DNA of 64,000 nt from Jeotgalibacillus terrae (GTDB lineage Bacteria > Bacillota > Bacilli > Bacillales > Jeotgalibacillaceae), in NCBI RefSeq assembly GCF_016908195.1, contig NZ_JAFBDK010000001.1, positions 186,001 to 250,000 on the forward strand. The letters run 5' to 3'. Each line of letters opens with the position of its first letter. The first letter of the stretch is position 1. A program made the position numbers and the translations under genes. The notes under the pieces are model-generated. The model was not told the origin of the DNA. It saw nothing but the letters and a program-made list of their open reading frames with translations, and ran no database searches. Below, in pieces: positions 34,241 to 43,075 of this stretch.

Positions 34241-36143
34241 CATTATTTAAGCTTGGGTCTTCTAAGAGACGACCAGTTTCTGAATCATAGAATCTGAGAA
34301 GATCCCCGTAAATAATTTCGTCATTAAATGCAAGTTCTTCCGTTGCTTTATCAATCATAGGCTGACAGCTTTCTTTTTCAACAGGTTCACCTGTTTCTTT
34401 ATCCCAGCAGGTATCTCCGGCATAAACAAGATCTTCAGTAATGACACGGCCATCGCGTAAAATCGCAGTGTTGTCATTTTCTTCTGAGAAAATGTCCTGA
34501 CCGAACTGAATGCTGTTGCTGCCTTCTATTCCCATAATGTTTTGAATTGTCGGCTTCAAGTCAATTTGACCAGCAACCTTGCTATTTGTATCACCGATAT
34601 TTTCACCCGGGATATGGATAAACATAGGAACGCGCTGCAATTGTGCTGAATCAAACGCAGTGATTTCTTCCTGTTCCAGATATTGAGCCATAGCAGCATT
34701 GTGATTTTCAGAAATTCCGTAATGGTCTCCATACATCACAATAACAGAATTTTCATAGATCCCTGCTTCTTTCAGGTAAGTGAAAAATTGTTCAATTGCT
34801 TCATCCTGATATCTGACTGTCTGGAAATAACGGTTAAGTGTTCCTGAATTCGAATCGAATTCACTAATAAATTTATCTTCTTCATCCAGATAGAATGGGT
34901 GGTGATTTGTCAGTGTGATCATTTTAGAATAAAACGGTTGTTCCATTTCCTTCATATGTTCAACTGACTGTTCGAAGAACGGAATATCTTTCATACCCCA
35001 GTTCACTGCCTGACCTTCCCCAACTGTGTAATCTGTCAGTGAATAGTAGCGGTCATAGCCAAAGTTTTTATAGACAATATCACGGTTCCAGAAACTTTTA
35101 TTATTCGCATGCATCGCATTTGTATAATAGCCGGCTTCATTCAAGCTGTCCGTAAGTGTATTGAATTCATTCCCGCTGTGTGTAAAGAATACAGCACCAC
35201 GGCCTAGTGGATACAGGGAATTATCCAGCAGAAACTCTGAATCTGATGTTTTACCCTGTTCAGTCTGATGATAGAAATTATCCATATATACTGTGTTTTC
35301 ATCTTCTGTTAATGAATTTAAAAACGGCGTGATTACTTCGCCATTCATTTCGTTGTTAATCACGAAATTCTGCATAGATTCAAGCTTAACAACGATCAGA
35401 TTTTTACCTTCACCAATTCCATGCATTTCATTGTTCACATCGGCTTTATTCGCCTGTACGTAATTACTTACATCAACGAGTGCGTCACTATCAGCGAGTG
35501 CACGCTGAGCTGACTGTTTTGATTGCAAATACACATCATAGAGATGGTAATTGTTGATTCCGATATTTTTAACCAGGATCTCACGGTCAAACGTTCTCGT
35601 TAAAAGCTGAGGACGTTCTGTCTCAGCCAGACCGAGGTTTAAGAAAAACGTTGCAATCGCCACAAGAAAGAAAGCTCTTCTGCTGACTTTAGTAGGCGCT
35701 TTAAACGACATATACGACGGCTTATATTTTGCCAGTAAAATCAGGACCAGCACATCAATAAAATATAAAGCATCTGTCATATAAATATTTTCCATTGCGC
35801 TTCCGCCAAGATCACCAAAGTTATTTGTCTGGAATAAAACCGGAAGCGTGATGAAATCATTAAAGAATCGATAGAAAACCATGTTGGCAAACAATATGGC
35901 TGTCAGTATAAAACTTGTCATAATCACATAGTTGTTCCGCGTTTTTTCCTTTTTAAATAGTAGTCCCACACCAAATATTAATAACAGGAAGCTGAGCGGG
36001 TTAATAAATAGAATCAGATCCTGCATAAAGTTTTCGGTGTCTACATTAAAGCTTGCATGATATGCAATAAACGTTTTGATCCAAAGGAACGCAATGGCAA
36101 TAATGACAAGCGACAGCTTAGGCATTGACCATTTTTTGTTCAT
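34236..36143 (-). CDS. LtaS-family lipoteichoic acid synthase / primase
   Basis: A 635-residue polyglycerol-phosphate transferase. Five N-terminal membrane helices (about 8-28, 44-63, 74-96, 120-137, 153-172) precede an extracellular sulfatase-fold domain with the catalytic Thr in QTEQGKTSDSEFLLDNSLYP, metal-binding NLIVVKLES, HPFYLDEEDKF and VMYGDHYGISENHN. It builds lipoteichoic acid from phosphatidylglycerol. By synteny this is the YqgS paralogue rather than the main LtaS (YflE) of B. subtilis; sequence alone does not settle which. A -35/-10 pair lies at 36201-36229. Confidence 0.93.
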   Translation of the reverse strand: MNKKWSMPKLSLVIIAIAFLWIKTFIAYHASFNVDTENFMQDLILFINPLSFLLLIFGVGLLFKKEKTRNNYVIMTSFILTAILFANMVFYRFFNDFITLPVLFQTNNFGDLGGSAMENIYMTDALYFIDVLVLILLAKYKPSYMSFKAPTKVSRRAFFLVAIATFFLNLGLAETERPQLLTRTFDREILVKNIGINNYHLYDVYLQSKQSAQRALADSDALVDVSNYVQANKADVNNEMHGIGEGKNLIVVKLESMQNFVINNEMNGEVITPFLNSLTEDENTVYMDNFYHQTEQGKTSDSEFLLDNSLYPLGRGAVFFTHSGNEFNTLTDSLNEAGYYTNAMHANNKSFWNRDIVYKNFGYDRYYSLTDYTVGEGQAVNWGMKDIPFFEQSVEHMKEMEQPFYSKMITLTNHHPFYLDEEDKFISEFDSNSGTLNRYFQTVRYQDEAIEQFFTYLKEAGIYENSVIVMYGDHYGISENHNAAMAQYLEQEEITAFDSAQLQRVPMFIHIPGENIGDTNSKVAGQIDLKPTIQNIMGIEGSNSIQFGQDIFSEENDNTAILRDGRVITEDLVYAGDTCWDKETGEPVEKESCQPMIDKATEELAFNDEIIYGDLLRFYDSETGRLLEDPSLNNE

Positions 36144-36200
36144 AAAATTTCCTCCTACACTTTCAATTACAATTTGTGGATATTGTTATGTCTTCAAATA

Positions 36201-36229
36201 ATGATACTCCTGAATGTAAATAAAATCAA
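36201..36229 (-). promoter_or_regulatory. Promoter of the LtaS-type gene
   Basis: On the minus strand TTGATT (36224-36229) and TATCAT (36201-36206) are 17 bp apart, 58 bp upstream of the ATG. The rest of the 335-bp gap (36230-36436) is A+T-rich with no gene recognised. Confidence 0.55.
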
Positions 36230-36436
36230 ACGTGTCATTTACACTTTTAAAATCTTATTTACAATTCCACCTTTATAGACGTTTTAAACACTGAAAAGTT
36301 CCCGATTTTAGTGTTTTAATGAAAAATCAGCCTATAGTCACACGTAGTAAAAGCTGGATTAAACCTTAATTTTAACGTATTTACGGGAAATGTAAAGCAA
36401 AAACCCCGAAATTGTAAAAGCACGACAATTCGCACA

Positions 36437-36476
36437 AAAAATAAAAAGATCTCCTGTCAGACAGGAAATCCCGAAG
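36437..36476 (-). terminator. Terminator after glcK
   Basis: The stem ATTTCCTGTC/GACAGGAGAT around a TGA loop is followed on the minus strand by a long T-rich tract. Confidence 0.85.
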
Positions 36477-36478
36477 TT

Positions 36479-37447
36479 TTAATGTTTATATTTTATAAGC
36501 CAGGCAGCACCGATCACGCCTGCATCGTTTCCAAGTGTTGCTACCTTTATCTCAGTAGATTCCGCAACTGTAGGAAATGCAAATTCTCTAAATCTTTCAT
36601 TGATTCCATCAAGTAATATATCACCTGCTCTTGAAACGCCTCCACCTATTACGATTCTTTCAGGATTCAGTGCGCTACCCAGGTTTGCAAGTGCCAGTCC
36701 AAGATAAAACGTCAGTCTATTTACTGCAGAAACAGCTGCTGAATCACCTTTTTTCGCTTCATCAAATACATCTTTTGCTGTGATCGCATTGTGTTCATTC
36801 ATTATTTTATGAAGAGCTGTGTGGCCTTCTGCACGTTCCATTTCTTCTTTTGCAAGCCTGACTACCCCTGTTGCTGATGCCACTGTTTCAAGACAGCCTT
36901 TTTTGCCGCAGTTACACTGATATCCGTCTTGAGGTACTGCTGTTATATGACCAATCTCACCGGCTGCTCCTTTAATCCCGTGGGCGATATCACCGTTCAC
37001 AATGACGCCTCCGCCAACGCCGGTACCAAGTGTTACACATACTACGTCTCTTGCTCCACCACCGGCACCTTTCCACATTTCACCAAGCGCAGCAGCATTC
37101 GCATCATTCTCAATGACTACAGGTAAGCCAGTCTGTGTTGACAGTTCATCCCTCAATGCGACAGGCTTGTCCCAGCCTATATTTACGCCGGTATATAAAA
37201 TACCAGTCTGCATATTCACCGGACCGGGCGCACCAACGCCGATTCCGATCACCTGTTCTTTCGTCAATTCCATCTGGGTCATTTTCAGTTTTACAGCTGC
37301 AGCAATGTCAGGAATAATACTTACACCATGGTTAGAGGTATTCGTCGGGATCTCCCACTTTTGAACAATCTGGCCTTCATCTGTAATAACCGCAAGTTTA
37401 GTTGTCGTTCCACCAATATCTACTCCGAAAATATATTCAGCCTTCAT
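36479..37447 (-). CDS. glcK: ROK-family glucokinase
   Basis: A 322-residue kinase phosphorylating glucose with ATP. FGVDIGGTTTKLAV forms the phosphate loop near the N-terminus, ENDANAAALGE holds the catalytic Asp, VTLGTGVGGGVI and GEIGHI follow, and the zinc motif CNCGKKGCLE is intact. I chose ATG 37447 behind AAAGGTGA; the frame continues 36 nt upstream into yqgQ. Four bases separate it from yqgQ. Confidence 0.95.
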   Translation of the reverse strand: MKAEYIFGVDIGGTTTKLAVITDEGQIVQKWEIPTNTSNHGVSIIPDIAAAVKLKMTQMELTKEQVIGIGVGAPGPVNMQTGILYTGVNIGWDKPVALRDELSTQTGLPVVIENDANAAALGEMWKGAGGGARDVVCVTLGTGVGGGVIVNGDIAHGIKGAAGEIGHITAVPQDGYQCNCGKKGCLETVASATGVVRLAKEEMERAEGHTALHKIMNEHNAITAKDVFDEAKKGDSAAVSAVNRLTFYLGLALANLGSALNPERIVIGGGVSRAGDILLDGINERFREFAFPTVAESTEIKVATLGNDAGVIGAAWLIKYKH

Positions 37448-37451
37448 CAAT

Positions 37452-37658
37452 TCATTCACCTTTACTTTCTTTTCTGATTTCACCTTTTAAGACAAGCAGT
37501 GCCTGTAAATATTCGTCTCTGCCAATCATTCCGGCTTCATACAAATCTTTTATTTCTATTTCCATTAATTCAAGTGTTGCCAGTCTGCCGGGCCCGTAAA
37601 TAAACTGGCCATAGCGCTTTAATAACAGCTGTACATCATGCATACTGTTTAGGGCCAT
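37452..37658 (-). CDS. yqgQ: YqgQ family protein (DUF910)
   Basis: A 68-residue helical protein with the family signature VQLLLKRYGQFIYGPGRLATLELME. Commonly found immediately upstream of glcK in Bacillales, as here. Structural work on the family suggests a small nucleic-acid-binding fold; role unknown. B. subtilis has the rhomboid protease gluP beside it, which is absent here. Confidence 0.9.
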   Translation of the reverse strand: MALNSMHDVQLLLKRYGQFIYGPGRLATLELMEIEIKDLYEAGMIGRDEYLQALLVLKGEIRKESKGE

Positions 37659-37690
37659 TTTATGCCACTCCCTGATATATTCTGCTGAAC

Positions 37691-38233
37691 CTAAAGCTCA
37701 GTCATAATTTTCTTAACAGGAATATCATATTCCTCTTCAAACTCTTCAGCAGTCAACTGAAAGCTGTAAGCCATCGAGATGGTGTCTCCTCTGTAATCTG
37801 CAAGAAAACGGTCATAATATCCTCCTCCGAAGCCTATCCGGTATCCTTCACTTGAAAAAGCCAGGCCTGGTACAATGACCAGATCTATTTCACTCTTCTG
37901 TGCAACCTGTAAATGAGGCTCAGGTTCAAGGAGACCATAAAATGAAGGAACTGCATCATTTAATGATTGTATGTAATGAAAAATTAGTTTTTTACCTTCA
38001 GGCTCACACCTTGGCACGCATACCTTTTTCCCATCAGAAAGTGCCTGATTGATCAGATGATGGGTATCAATTTCATCGCCTCTGGATATTGTGAGCGCAA
38101 TCACTTCAGATTGTTGCCACTCTGCTGATGAAGTGAGCTTTTTGTGTATGCTGTCAGTATAATCTATTTTCTTTTTTTCAGGAAGATTTATGAGCTTTTC
38201 AAGCATGAATTGCCGGATCTCTTTTTTTCTCAA
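37691..38233 (-). CDS. fthC: 5-formyltetrahydrofolate cyclo-ligase
   Basis: A 180-residue enzyme converting 5-formyl-THF to 5,10-methenyl-THF with ATP, feeding the folate pool used by FolD. Visible are RKKEIRQFMLEKL at the start, the RGDEIDTHHLI region, VPRCEPEGKKLIFH, and the nucleotide-binding GFGGGYYDRFLADY near 136-149. It starts with TTG 38233, ten bases after AAGGAGGG; no ATG fits. Also named yqgN or ygfA in other species. Confidence 0.93.
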   Translation of the reverse strand: MRKKEIRQFMLEKLINLPEKKKIDYTDSIHKKLTSSAEWQQSEVIALTISRGDEIDTHHLINQALSDGKKVCVPRCEPEGKKLIFHYIQSLNDAVPSFYGLLEPEPHLQVAQKSEIDLVIVPGLAFSSEGYRIGFGGGYYDRFLADYRGDTISMAYSFQLTAEEFEEEYDIPVKKIMTEL

Positions 38234-38254
38234 TTTACATGCTCCCTCCTTATG

Positions 38255-38292
38255 ATAAAAAAACCGAAAATGCACTATACATTTTCGGCCTT
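38255..38292 (-). terminator. Terminator between rpmG and fthC
   Basis: Arms CCGAAAATG (38264-38272) and CATTTTCGG (38280-38288) pair, with seven T following on the minus strand. It ends rpmG transcription just upstream of fthC. Confidence 0.9.
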
Positions 38293-38299
38293 TTTTACA

Positions 38300-38449
38300 T
38301 TATTTCGTCTCGCGGTGAAGCGTCACTTTCTTCAGGCGCGGACTGTATTTTTTAAGTTCAATACGATCTGGATTGTTACGCTTGTTCTTAGTAGTGATGT
38401 AGTTACGATCACCAGTTTCAGTGCAAGCAAGAGTAATGTTTACACGCAT
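38300..38449 (-). CDS. rpmG: 50S ribosomal protein L33
   Basis: A 49-residue ribosomal protein, [20 protein letters not shown] at the start and [17 protein letters not shown] at the end. It has only one Cys and lacks the paired CxxC motifs, so it is the zinc-independent (C-minus) L33 form, whose counterpart is often induced under zinc limitation. That fits, without proving, a link to the znu/zur genes further on. ATG follows GGAGGGATAAAG. Confidence 0.95.
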   Translation of the reverse strand: MRVNITLACTETGDRNYITTKNKRNNPDRIELKKYSPRLKKVTLHRETK

Positions 38450-38616
38450 CTTTATCCCTCCAAACATTCAAATGCTGTTTGTTACATACTTCGATTCATA
38501 CGACTTATTTATAATATCATTAACACAGAAAAAAATCTACTATCTTTTTTAACTGTTTGTGATTCTTCTTATATTGAACGTGATACAATAATTCATAGTA
38601 AACAGGAGGTGAAGAA

Positions 38617-38961
38617 ATGGATTGGATTATGCTCGCAATTGGGGGGGCAGGACTCATATTATTTATGATATCCTTCTTTTTAAAGGACCGGTCAAGCGAA
38701 ACAGCTGATGAGCTGCAGGAGCTTTCAATGAGCCTGTATCAGGAACTCTCACAGCTTAAAAAAAGAACAAAATTGCTTGAAGAAGAACTGATGATTGACT
38801 CATCTTCCTCAAATAAACCGGTTAAACCAAAACAGATCAATGAAATACTGGTCAATCAGGTCCTTTCTCTTCATAAACAGGGAATGAGTCCTGAACAGAT
38901 ATCAAATCTATCTTCATTACATATAAGTGATGTATTGCATTTAATTAAAAACAGATCGTGA
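38617..38961 (+). CDS. Small membrane-anchored coiled-coil protein (YqzD-like)
   Basis: A 114-residue protein with an N-terminal membrane helix (about 3-21), a coiled coil of Glu/Leu/Lys heptads (about 27-60), a Ser/Lys-rich linker and a C-terminal helix-turn-helix-like stretch (ILVNQVLSLHKQGMSPEQIS). ATG follows ACAGGAGGTG. Position next to phoU and 9 bp before the next gene resembles B. subtilis yqzD-yqzC. Function unknown. The C-terminal part resembles a DNA-binding resolvase-type helix, odd for a membrane-tethered protein. Confidence 0.7.
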   Translation: MDWIMLAIGGAGLILFMISFFLKDRSSETADELQELSMSLYQELSQLKKRTKLLEEELMIDSSSSNKPVKPKQINEILVNQVLSLHKQGMSPEQISNLSSLHISDVLHLIKNRS

Positions 38962-38970
38962 GGAATTCTT

Positions 38971-39441
38971 ATGTTCGACCGAAGATCCGTCCGGGCAACC
39001 GGTCTTGGAATGATGGCAAGTGCACTGGTTTTATATAGTGCTGGATATTTTTTCAATAGTGTTCCCCACTCAGAACCCACTGATACAACCGGAAATGAAA
39101 TCATACTTTCTTCCGAGGAATATAACAGTCTGCAACAGGAGCTGCTTGAATGGGAAGAACGGGTCAATTCACTTGAGCAGGCAGCAGCAGAACTTTCTGA
39201 GCCTGAAGATGAAGGGGATGAGGAAGGGGAACAAATCACCCGTATGATTTTAACGATAGAATCCGGTATGACGTCGCCTGAGATCAGTGAGCAATTATTC
39301 TCATACGGTTTAATTGATAATGAAGACTCTTTTAATGAATACCTTGCAGAACAGTCACTTACTGATAAAATTCAAATCGGGCAATACGATCTTAATTCAA
39401 CGATGACTGTTGAACAAATTGCAAAATTAATTACGAACTAA
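38971..39441 (+). CDS. Membrane-anchored protein with an MltG/YceG-like C-terminal module (YqzC-like)
   Basis: A 156-residue protein with one N-terminal membrane helix (about 8-25), an acidic Glu/Gln-rich linker and a C-terminal module (LTIESGMTSPEISEQLFSYG then IQIGQYDLNSTMTVEQIAKLI) like the LysM-like N-terminal part of MltG transglycosylases. The catalytic MltG domain is absent. This module may bind peptidoglycan (inference). It follows the previous gene by 9 bp. Very acidic outside face, as with CccA in this window. Confidence 0.75.
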   Translation: MFDRRSVRATGLGMMASALVLYSAGYFFNSVPHSEPTDTTGNEIILSSEEYNSLQQELLEWEERVNSLEQAAAELSEPEDEGDEEGEQITRMILTIESGMTSPEISEQLFSYGLIDNEDSFNEYLAEQSLTDKIQIGQYDLNSTMTVEQIAKLITN

Positions 39442-39472
39442 AAAAGAAGCCTTTAAGGCTCCTTTTTTATTT
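39442..39472. terminator. Terminator between the YqzC-like gene and phoU
   Basis: The short stem GAGCCTT/AAGGCTC-type hairpin is flanked by A and T runs. It overlaps the final codons of phoU and can serve both convergent genes. Confidence 0.75.
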
Positions 39473-40135
39473 ATTCAGATCATATCTCTTACCTTTTACT
39501 AGGTAAAAGATGTTTTCAGATATATTGGTTACATGGTCTGCTGCACGTTCTAAATAACGGCAGACAAATGAAAGTTGAGTAATTTGCCCGATTTTTTCAG
39601 GCTGTGATGCACTTGAAGAAAGCAGATTCTTAATGGTTTCACCGTATAGCTCATCTACGCCATCGTCAAGTTCGGCAATTCTTTTTGCCTTTACGACATC
39701 TTCATCATTGTAAGCTTCTAAGACCAGTTCAATCATCTCTTCTGTAATGTCATACATTTTATGAACATTATCAATTGAACTGACGAAGCTGTCGTTCCCG
39801 ATTCTGATTGTAGACTTTGCAATGTTGACTGCGAAATCCGCAATTCTTTCAAGGTCTGCAGCGATTTTAATCGCCACAATAATTCTTCTCAGGTCAGTTG
39901 CGACTGGCTGCTGCTTAGCGATTAATAAAATCGCCAGGTCATTAATCTCCTCTTCGATTCTATTCGCTTTGACATCCTCATCCATGATCAGCAATGACTT
40001 TTCAATATCGCGATTATCAAGTGCTGTTAATGAATCTTTAAGCGCTGCCTGGGCAAACTGTCCGAGCTCCACAATTTTATTATTCAACGTTGCTAAATCC
40101 GTATCATACCGCTCTCTTACTGACAATTTCTTCAC
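39467..40135 (-). CDS. phoU: Phosphate transport system regulator PhoU
   Basis: A 222-residue all-helical protein of two PhoU repeats, each with the metal-binding E/DxxxD pattern (DLERIADFAVNIAK and YLERAADHVTNISE). It links the Pst transporter to the PhoR kinase and limits phosphate uptake. Only 3 bp from pstB. B. subtilis 168 has no phoU at this locus, so the organism follows the more general pst-phoU arrangement. Confidence 0.95.
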   Translation of the reverse strand: MKKLSVRERYDTDLATLNNKIVELGQFAQAALKDSLTALDNRDIEKSLLIMDEDVKANRIEEEINDLAILLIAKQQPVATDLRRIIVAIKIAADLERIADFAVNIAKSTIRIGNDSFVSSIDNVHKMYDITEEMIELVLEAYNDEDVVKAKRIAELDDGVDELYGETIKNLLSSSASQPEKIGQITQLSFVCRYLERAADHVTNISENIFYLVKGKRYDLNK

Positions 40136-40138
40136 TCC

Positions 40139-40954
40139 TTATCCGAATCTTCCTGAGATATAATCCTCTGTTCTTTCATCTGACGGGTTAGAAAAGATTT
40201 TATCCGTCTCATCAAACTCCACTACTTCCCCATTCAGGAAAAAAGCAGTTTTATCTGAAATACGTGCTGCCTGCTGCATATTGTGTGTGACAATAATAAT
40301 GCTGTAATCTTTTTTCAGATCCTGTACAAGCTCTTCTACCTTTAACGTAGAAATCGGGTCAAGTGCAGAAGTAGGTTCGTCCATCAAAATAACATCAGGT
40401 TCAATTGCCAGACAGCGTGCGATACAAATACGCTGCTGCTGACCGCCTGAAAGTCCATAAGCATTTTCACTAAGACGGTCTTTCACTTCGTCCCAGATTG
40501 CTGCTCCGCGAAGACTTTTTTCTACGATCTGATCAAGAATTTTTTTATTTTTAATGCCATGAATACGTGGTCCATAAGCAATGTTGTCATAGATTGACTT
40601 CGGAAATGGATTTGGCTTTTGGAATACCATCCCGACTTTAGTCCGGAGTTCTTCCACCTGGTATTCTTTATCAAATATATTTTTGTCGCGGTAATTTATG
40701 ACTCCCGATGTTTTAACCGATGGAATTGTTTCGATCATTCTGTTCAACGTTTTGATATAAGTTGATTTACCACAACCTGAAGGCCCAATAATGGCTGTTA
40801 CTTCATTTTCTTTGATGTCCAGGTCGATGTTTTTTAGCGCATGATTTGATCCATACCATAGATTAAGCTGTTCAGTTTTGTATACTGATGATTTATTCTT
40901 TTTTACTGTTTCTTTTTCAGCTGTTTTTACTTCAGGCTTTACAATCGTTGTCAT
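40139..40954 (-). CDS. pstB: Phosphate ABC transporter ATP-binding protein
   Basis: A 271-residue ATPase of the Pst phosphate importer. Walker [10 protein letters not shown] (about 57-65), Q-loop [12 protein letters not shown], signature LSGGQQQR, Walker [13 protein letters not shown] and switch His in [10 protein letters not shown] are all present. An extra Lys-rich N-terminal extension of about 25 residues precedes the usual core. Single pstB here, whereas B. subtilis carries two. It is separated from pstA by a 220-bp gap holding a palindromic repeat. Confidence 0.96.
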   Translation of the reverse strand: MTTIVKPEVKTAEKETVKKNKSSVYKTEQLNLWYGSNHALKNIDLDIKENEVTAIIGPSGCGKSTYIKTLNRMIETIPSVKTSGVINYRDKNIFDKEYQVEELRTKVGMVFQKPNPFPKSIYDNIAYGPRIHGIKNKKILDQIVEKSLRGAAIWDEVKDRLSENAYGLSGGQQQRICIARCLAIEPDVILMDEPTSALDPISTLKVEELVQDLKKDYSIIIVTHNMQQAARISDKTAFFLNGEVVEFDETDKIFSNPSDERTEDYISGRFG

Positions 40955-40974
40955 GTTGAAAAGCTCCCTTCATC

Positions 40975-41170
40975 CTTTAAATTAATGACTCTGTTAAATC
41001 CGGCTGTTGATTTCCGCTGCAGGGGGAACGCTTTCCGCAGGGCGTGCGGTGAGCCTCCTCGAAGCTACGCTTCTGCGGGGTCTCAACTGTCACGCTTCTC
41101 CTGCTGGAGTCGTCCCCCTTCCGCTACAATCACCAGCTGTGCTAAAACAACAATGGTCTTTTAACAAAGT
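40975..41170. repeat. Long imperfect palindromic intergenic repeat, copy 2 (inside the pst operon)
   Basis: Core 41002-41140, beginning GGCTGTTGATTTCCGCT and ending CAATCACCAGCTGTG, with imperfect inverted ends. Internal stems include CCGCAG/CTGCGG and GAAGC/GCTTC. It shares both arms and A+T-rich flanks (TCCTTTAAAT left, CTTTTAACA right) with copy 1 at 13.6 kb. It fills the pstA-pstB gap, where sister genes in the operon are 1-3 bp apart. Confidence 0.85.
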
Positions 41171-41174
41171 TAAA

Positions 41175-42053
41175 TTAATAACGCTTCTGGTATTTATTTC
41201 TAATAAATACAGCGATTGAATTCATAATAATCAGCAGCCCCATCAGAACGATGATCCCCGCAGCTGCTACATCATGAAACTCAACCTGAGGGCGTTTCGT
41301 CCAGTCAAATATCTGCATAGGAAGCGCAGTGAATGTGCTCATGATTCCATCTGGTGTAAACATTAAGATCGTTGGAATACCAATGACGACAAGTGGTGCT
41401 GTTTCACCAATCGCACGGGATAACGCCAGGATGCTACCCGTCAGAATTCCCGGTATTGACGCAGGAAGAACAACTCTTAAAATGGTTTGCCATCTCGTTG
41501 CTCCCATCGCAAAAGATGCTTCCCTCAGTTCATTCGGCACTGCACGGATCGCTTCCTGAGAAGCAACAATGATAATTGGTAAGATCAGCAGACTCATTGT
41601 CAGTCCTGCAGCCAGAATTGAAATACCTAAATCAAAGTAACGGACAAATATAGTTAGACCCAACAGACCAAATACGACTGAAGGAACACCCGCGAGATTT
41701 GAGATATTAACTTTAATGAAATTTGTAAATCTGTTTCTCTTTGCGTATTCCTCAAGATAAATCGCTGTACCCACACCAAGAAACATTGATACTGGTGCTA
41801 CTACAAGCATTAGATAGACAGAGCCAAGAATTGCTGCCTTTATCCCTGAATTTTCCGGAATACGGGATGCAAAGCTGGTGAAAAATTCAAAGCTTAAATA
41901 GTCACTTCCTTGAGTCACAATACGATACAATAAAATCGCAAGAACGATTAAACCAAACCCTGTAGCAGCAGCAAAAACGCCTTTTAACAGTGTATTTTTA
42001 GTTAAACGGGTTTTTGTTTTTGCTGCCACTTCCTCATGATTAACGTATTTCAT
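41175..42053 (-). CDS. pstA: Phosphate ABC transporter permease PstA
   Basis: A 292-residue permease with six membrane helices and the binding-protein-dependent transport signature in the cytoplasmic loop (EAIRAVPNELREASFAMGAT, then WQTILRVVLPASIPGILTG). Pairs with PstC to form the channel. One base after pstC. Confidence 0.95.
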   Translation of the reverse strand: MKYVNHEEVAAKTKTRLTKNTLLKGVFAAATGFGLIVLAILLYRIVTQGSDYLSFEFFTSFASRIPENSGIKAAILGSVYLMLVVAPVSMFLGVGTAIYLEEYAKRNRFTNFIKVNISNLAGVPSVVFGLLGLTIFVRYFDLGISILAAGLTMSLLILPIIIVASQEAIRAVPNELREASFAMGATRWQTILRVVLPASIPGILTGSILALSRAIGETAPLVVIGIPTILMFTPDGIMSTFTALPMQIFDWTKRPQVEFHDVAAAGIIVLMGLLIIMNSIAVFIRNKYQKRY

Positions 42054-42054
42054 A

Positions 42055-42999
42055 TTAATATTCCTCCCTGAAACGCTTAGAGATGAATTGTGCCAGCATG
42101 TTCATTGCAAGTGTAAACAGGAACAATGTGAAACCGACAGCATAGATACTGTAATAAATCGTCGTACCATATCCTGCATCACCTGTTGTAACCTGTACAA
42201 TATAAGCTGTCATTGTCTGAATAGAGCCTGTTACATCCCAATTAAATCCAGGAGTTGAACCGGCTGCAACTGCGACGATCATTGTCTCCCCAATTGCACG
42301 TGATATGGCAAGTACAGTCGAAGCAACAATACCTGATAGTGCAGCTGGCAGAACAATTTTCACAGCTACTTCAAGTTTAGTTGCACCAAGTGCATAAGCA
42401 CCGTCACGCATAGCATTTGGTACAGAAGACATTGCATCTTCTGAAAGTGAAGCGATCATAGGAATAATCATGATCCCCACAACAATCCCCGGACTGAGCG
42501 CATTAAAAATCGCAATGTCCGGATAGATCGAGCGGAGAATCGGTGTAACAAACGTTAACGCAAAAAATCCGTACACAATCGTTGGCACACCTGCTAGAAC
42601 TTCAAGAATCGGTTTGATAAAACGTCTTACTCTGTCACTCGCATACTCACTCAAAAAAATGGCAGTGGCGATTCCAATTGGAACTGCCACTAATATAGCT
42701 ATTCCGGTAATTTTCAAAGTCCCTACCACCAGCGGAAGAATTCCGTAGGCAGGTGTTGAATTCGCAAAAGGATACCACTCAGTTCCTGTTAAAAAGCTGA
42801 GAATATTTACTTCAGTAAAAAATGTAACTGTCTCAAAAATTAAAGTGAAAACAATTCCAATTGTAGTAAGCACTGAAACCGATGCAATTAAAAATAAAAT
42901 TTTTGGTATCAGCTTTTCAGTAAACGCCAGAAGACCCCTGTTACTTTTCTGGGCGATCAATTCCTGAACCGAAATTTGCTGTGGCTCATTCATTGCCAT
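42055..42999 (-). CDS. pstC: Phosphate ABC transporter permease PstC
   Basis: A 314-residue permease with six membrane helices and the coupling loop EDAMSSVPNAMRDGAYALGA. ATG 42999 lies eight bases after a perfect AGGAGG; the longer frame to 43053 reads through that site. It lies 76 bp after pstS. Confidence 0.95.
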   Translation of the reverse strand: MAMNEPQQISVQELIAQKSNRGLLAFTEKLIPKILFLIASVSVLTTIGIVFTLIFETVTFFTEVNILSFLTGTEWYPFANSTPAYGILPLVVGTLKITGIAILVAVPIGIATAIFLSEYASDRVRRFIKPILEVLAGVPTIVYGFFALTFVTPILRSIYPDIAIFNALSPGIVVGIMIIPMIASLSEDAMSSVPNAMRDGAYALGATKLEVAVKIVLPAALSGIVASTVLAISRAIGETMIVAVAAGSTPGFNWDVTGSIQTMTAYIVQVTTGDAGYGTTIYYSIYAVGFTLFLFTLAMNMLAQFISKRFREEY

Positions 43000-43075
43000 G
43001 ATGAAAACCTCCTCATTTATCCAAAGAACATAATGATACGAGAAGCGTGTCAAACACGCTTCCCGCTGTGTTTAT

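Noticed and set aside
36235-36270. TTTACA pair upstream of the LtaS-type gene
   Set aside because: The two copies are 20 bp apart rather than 11 or 22 and point away from the gene.
38144-38668. 174-residue plus-strand frame over fthC, rpmG and the following gap
   Set aside because: It is antisense to two well-supported genes and has no plausible protein features.
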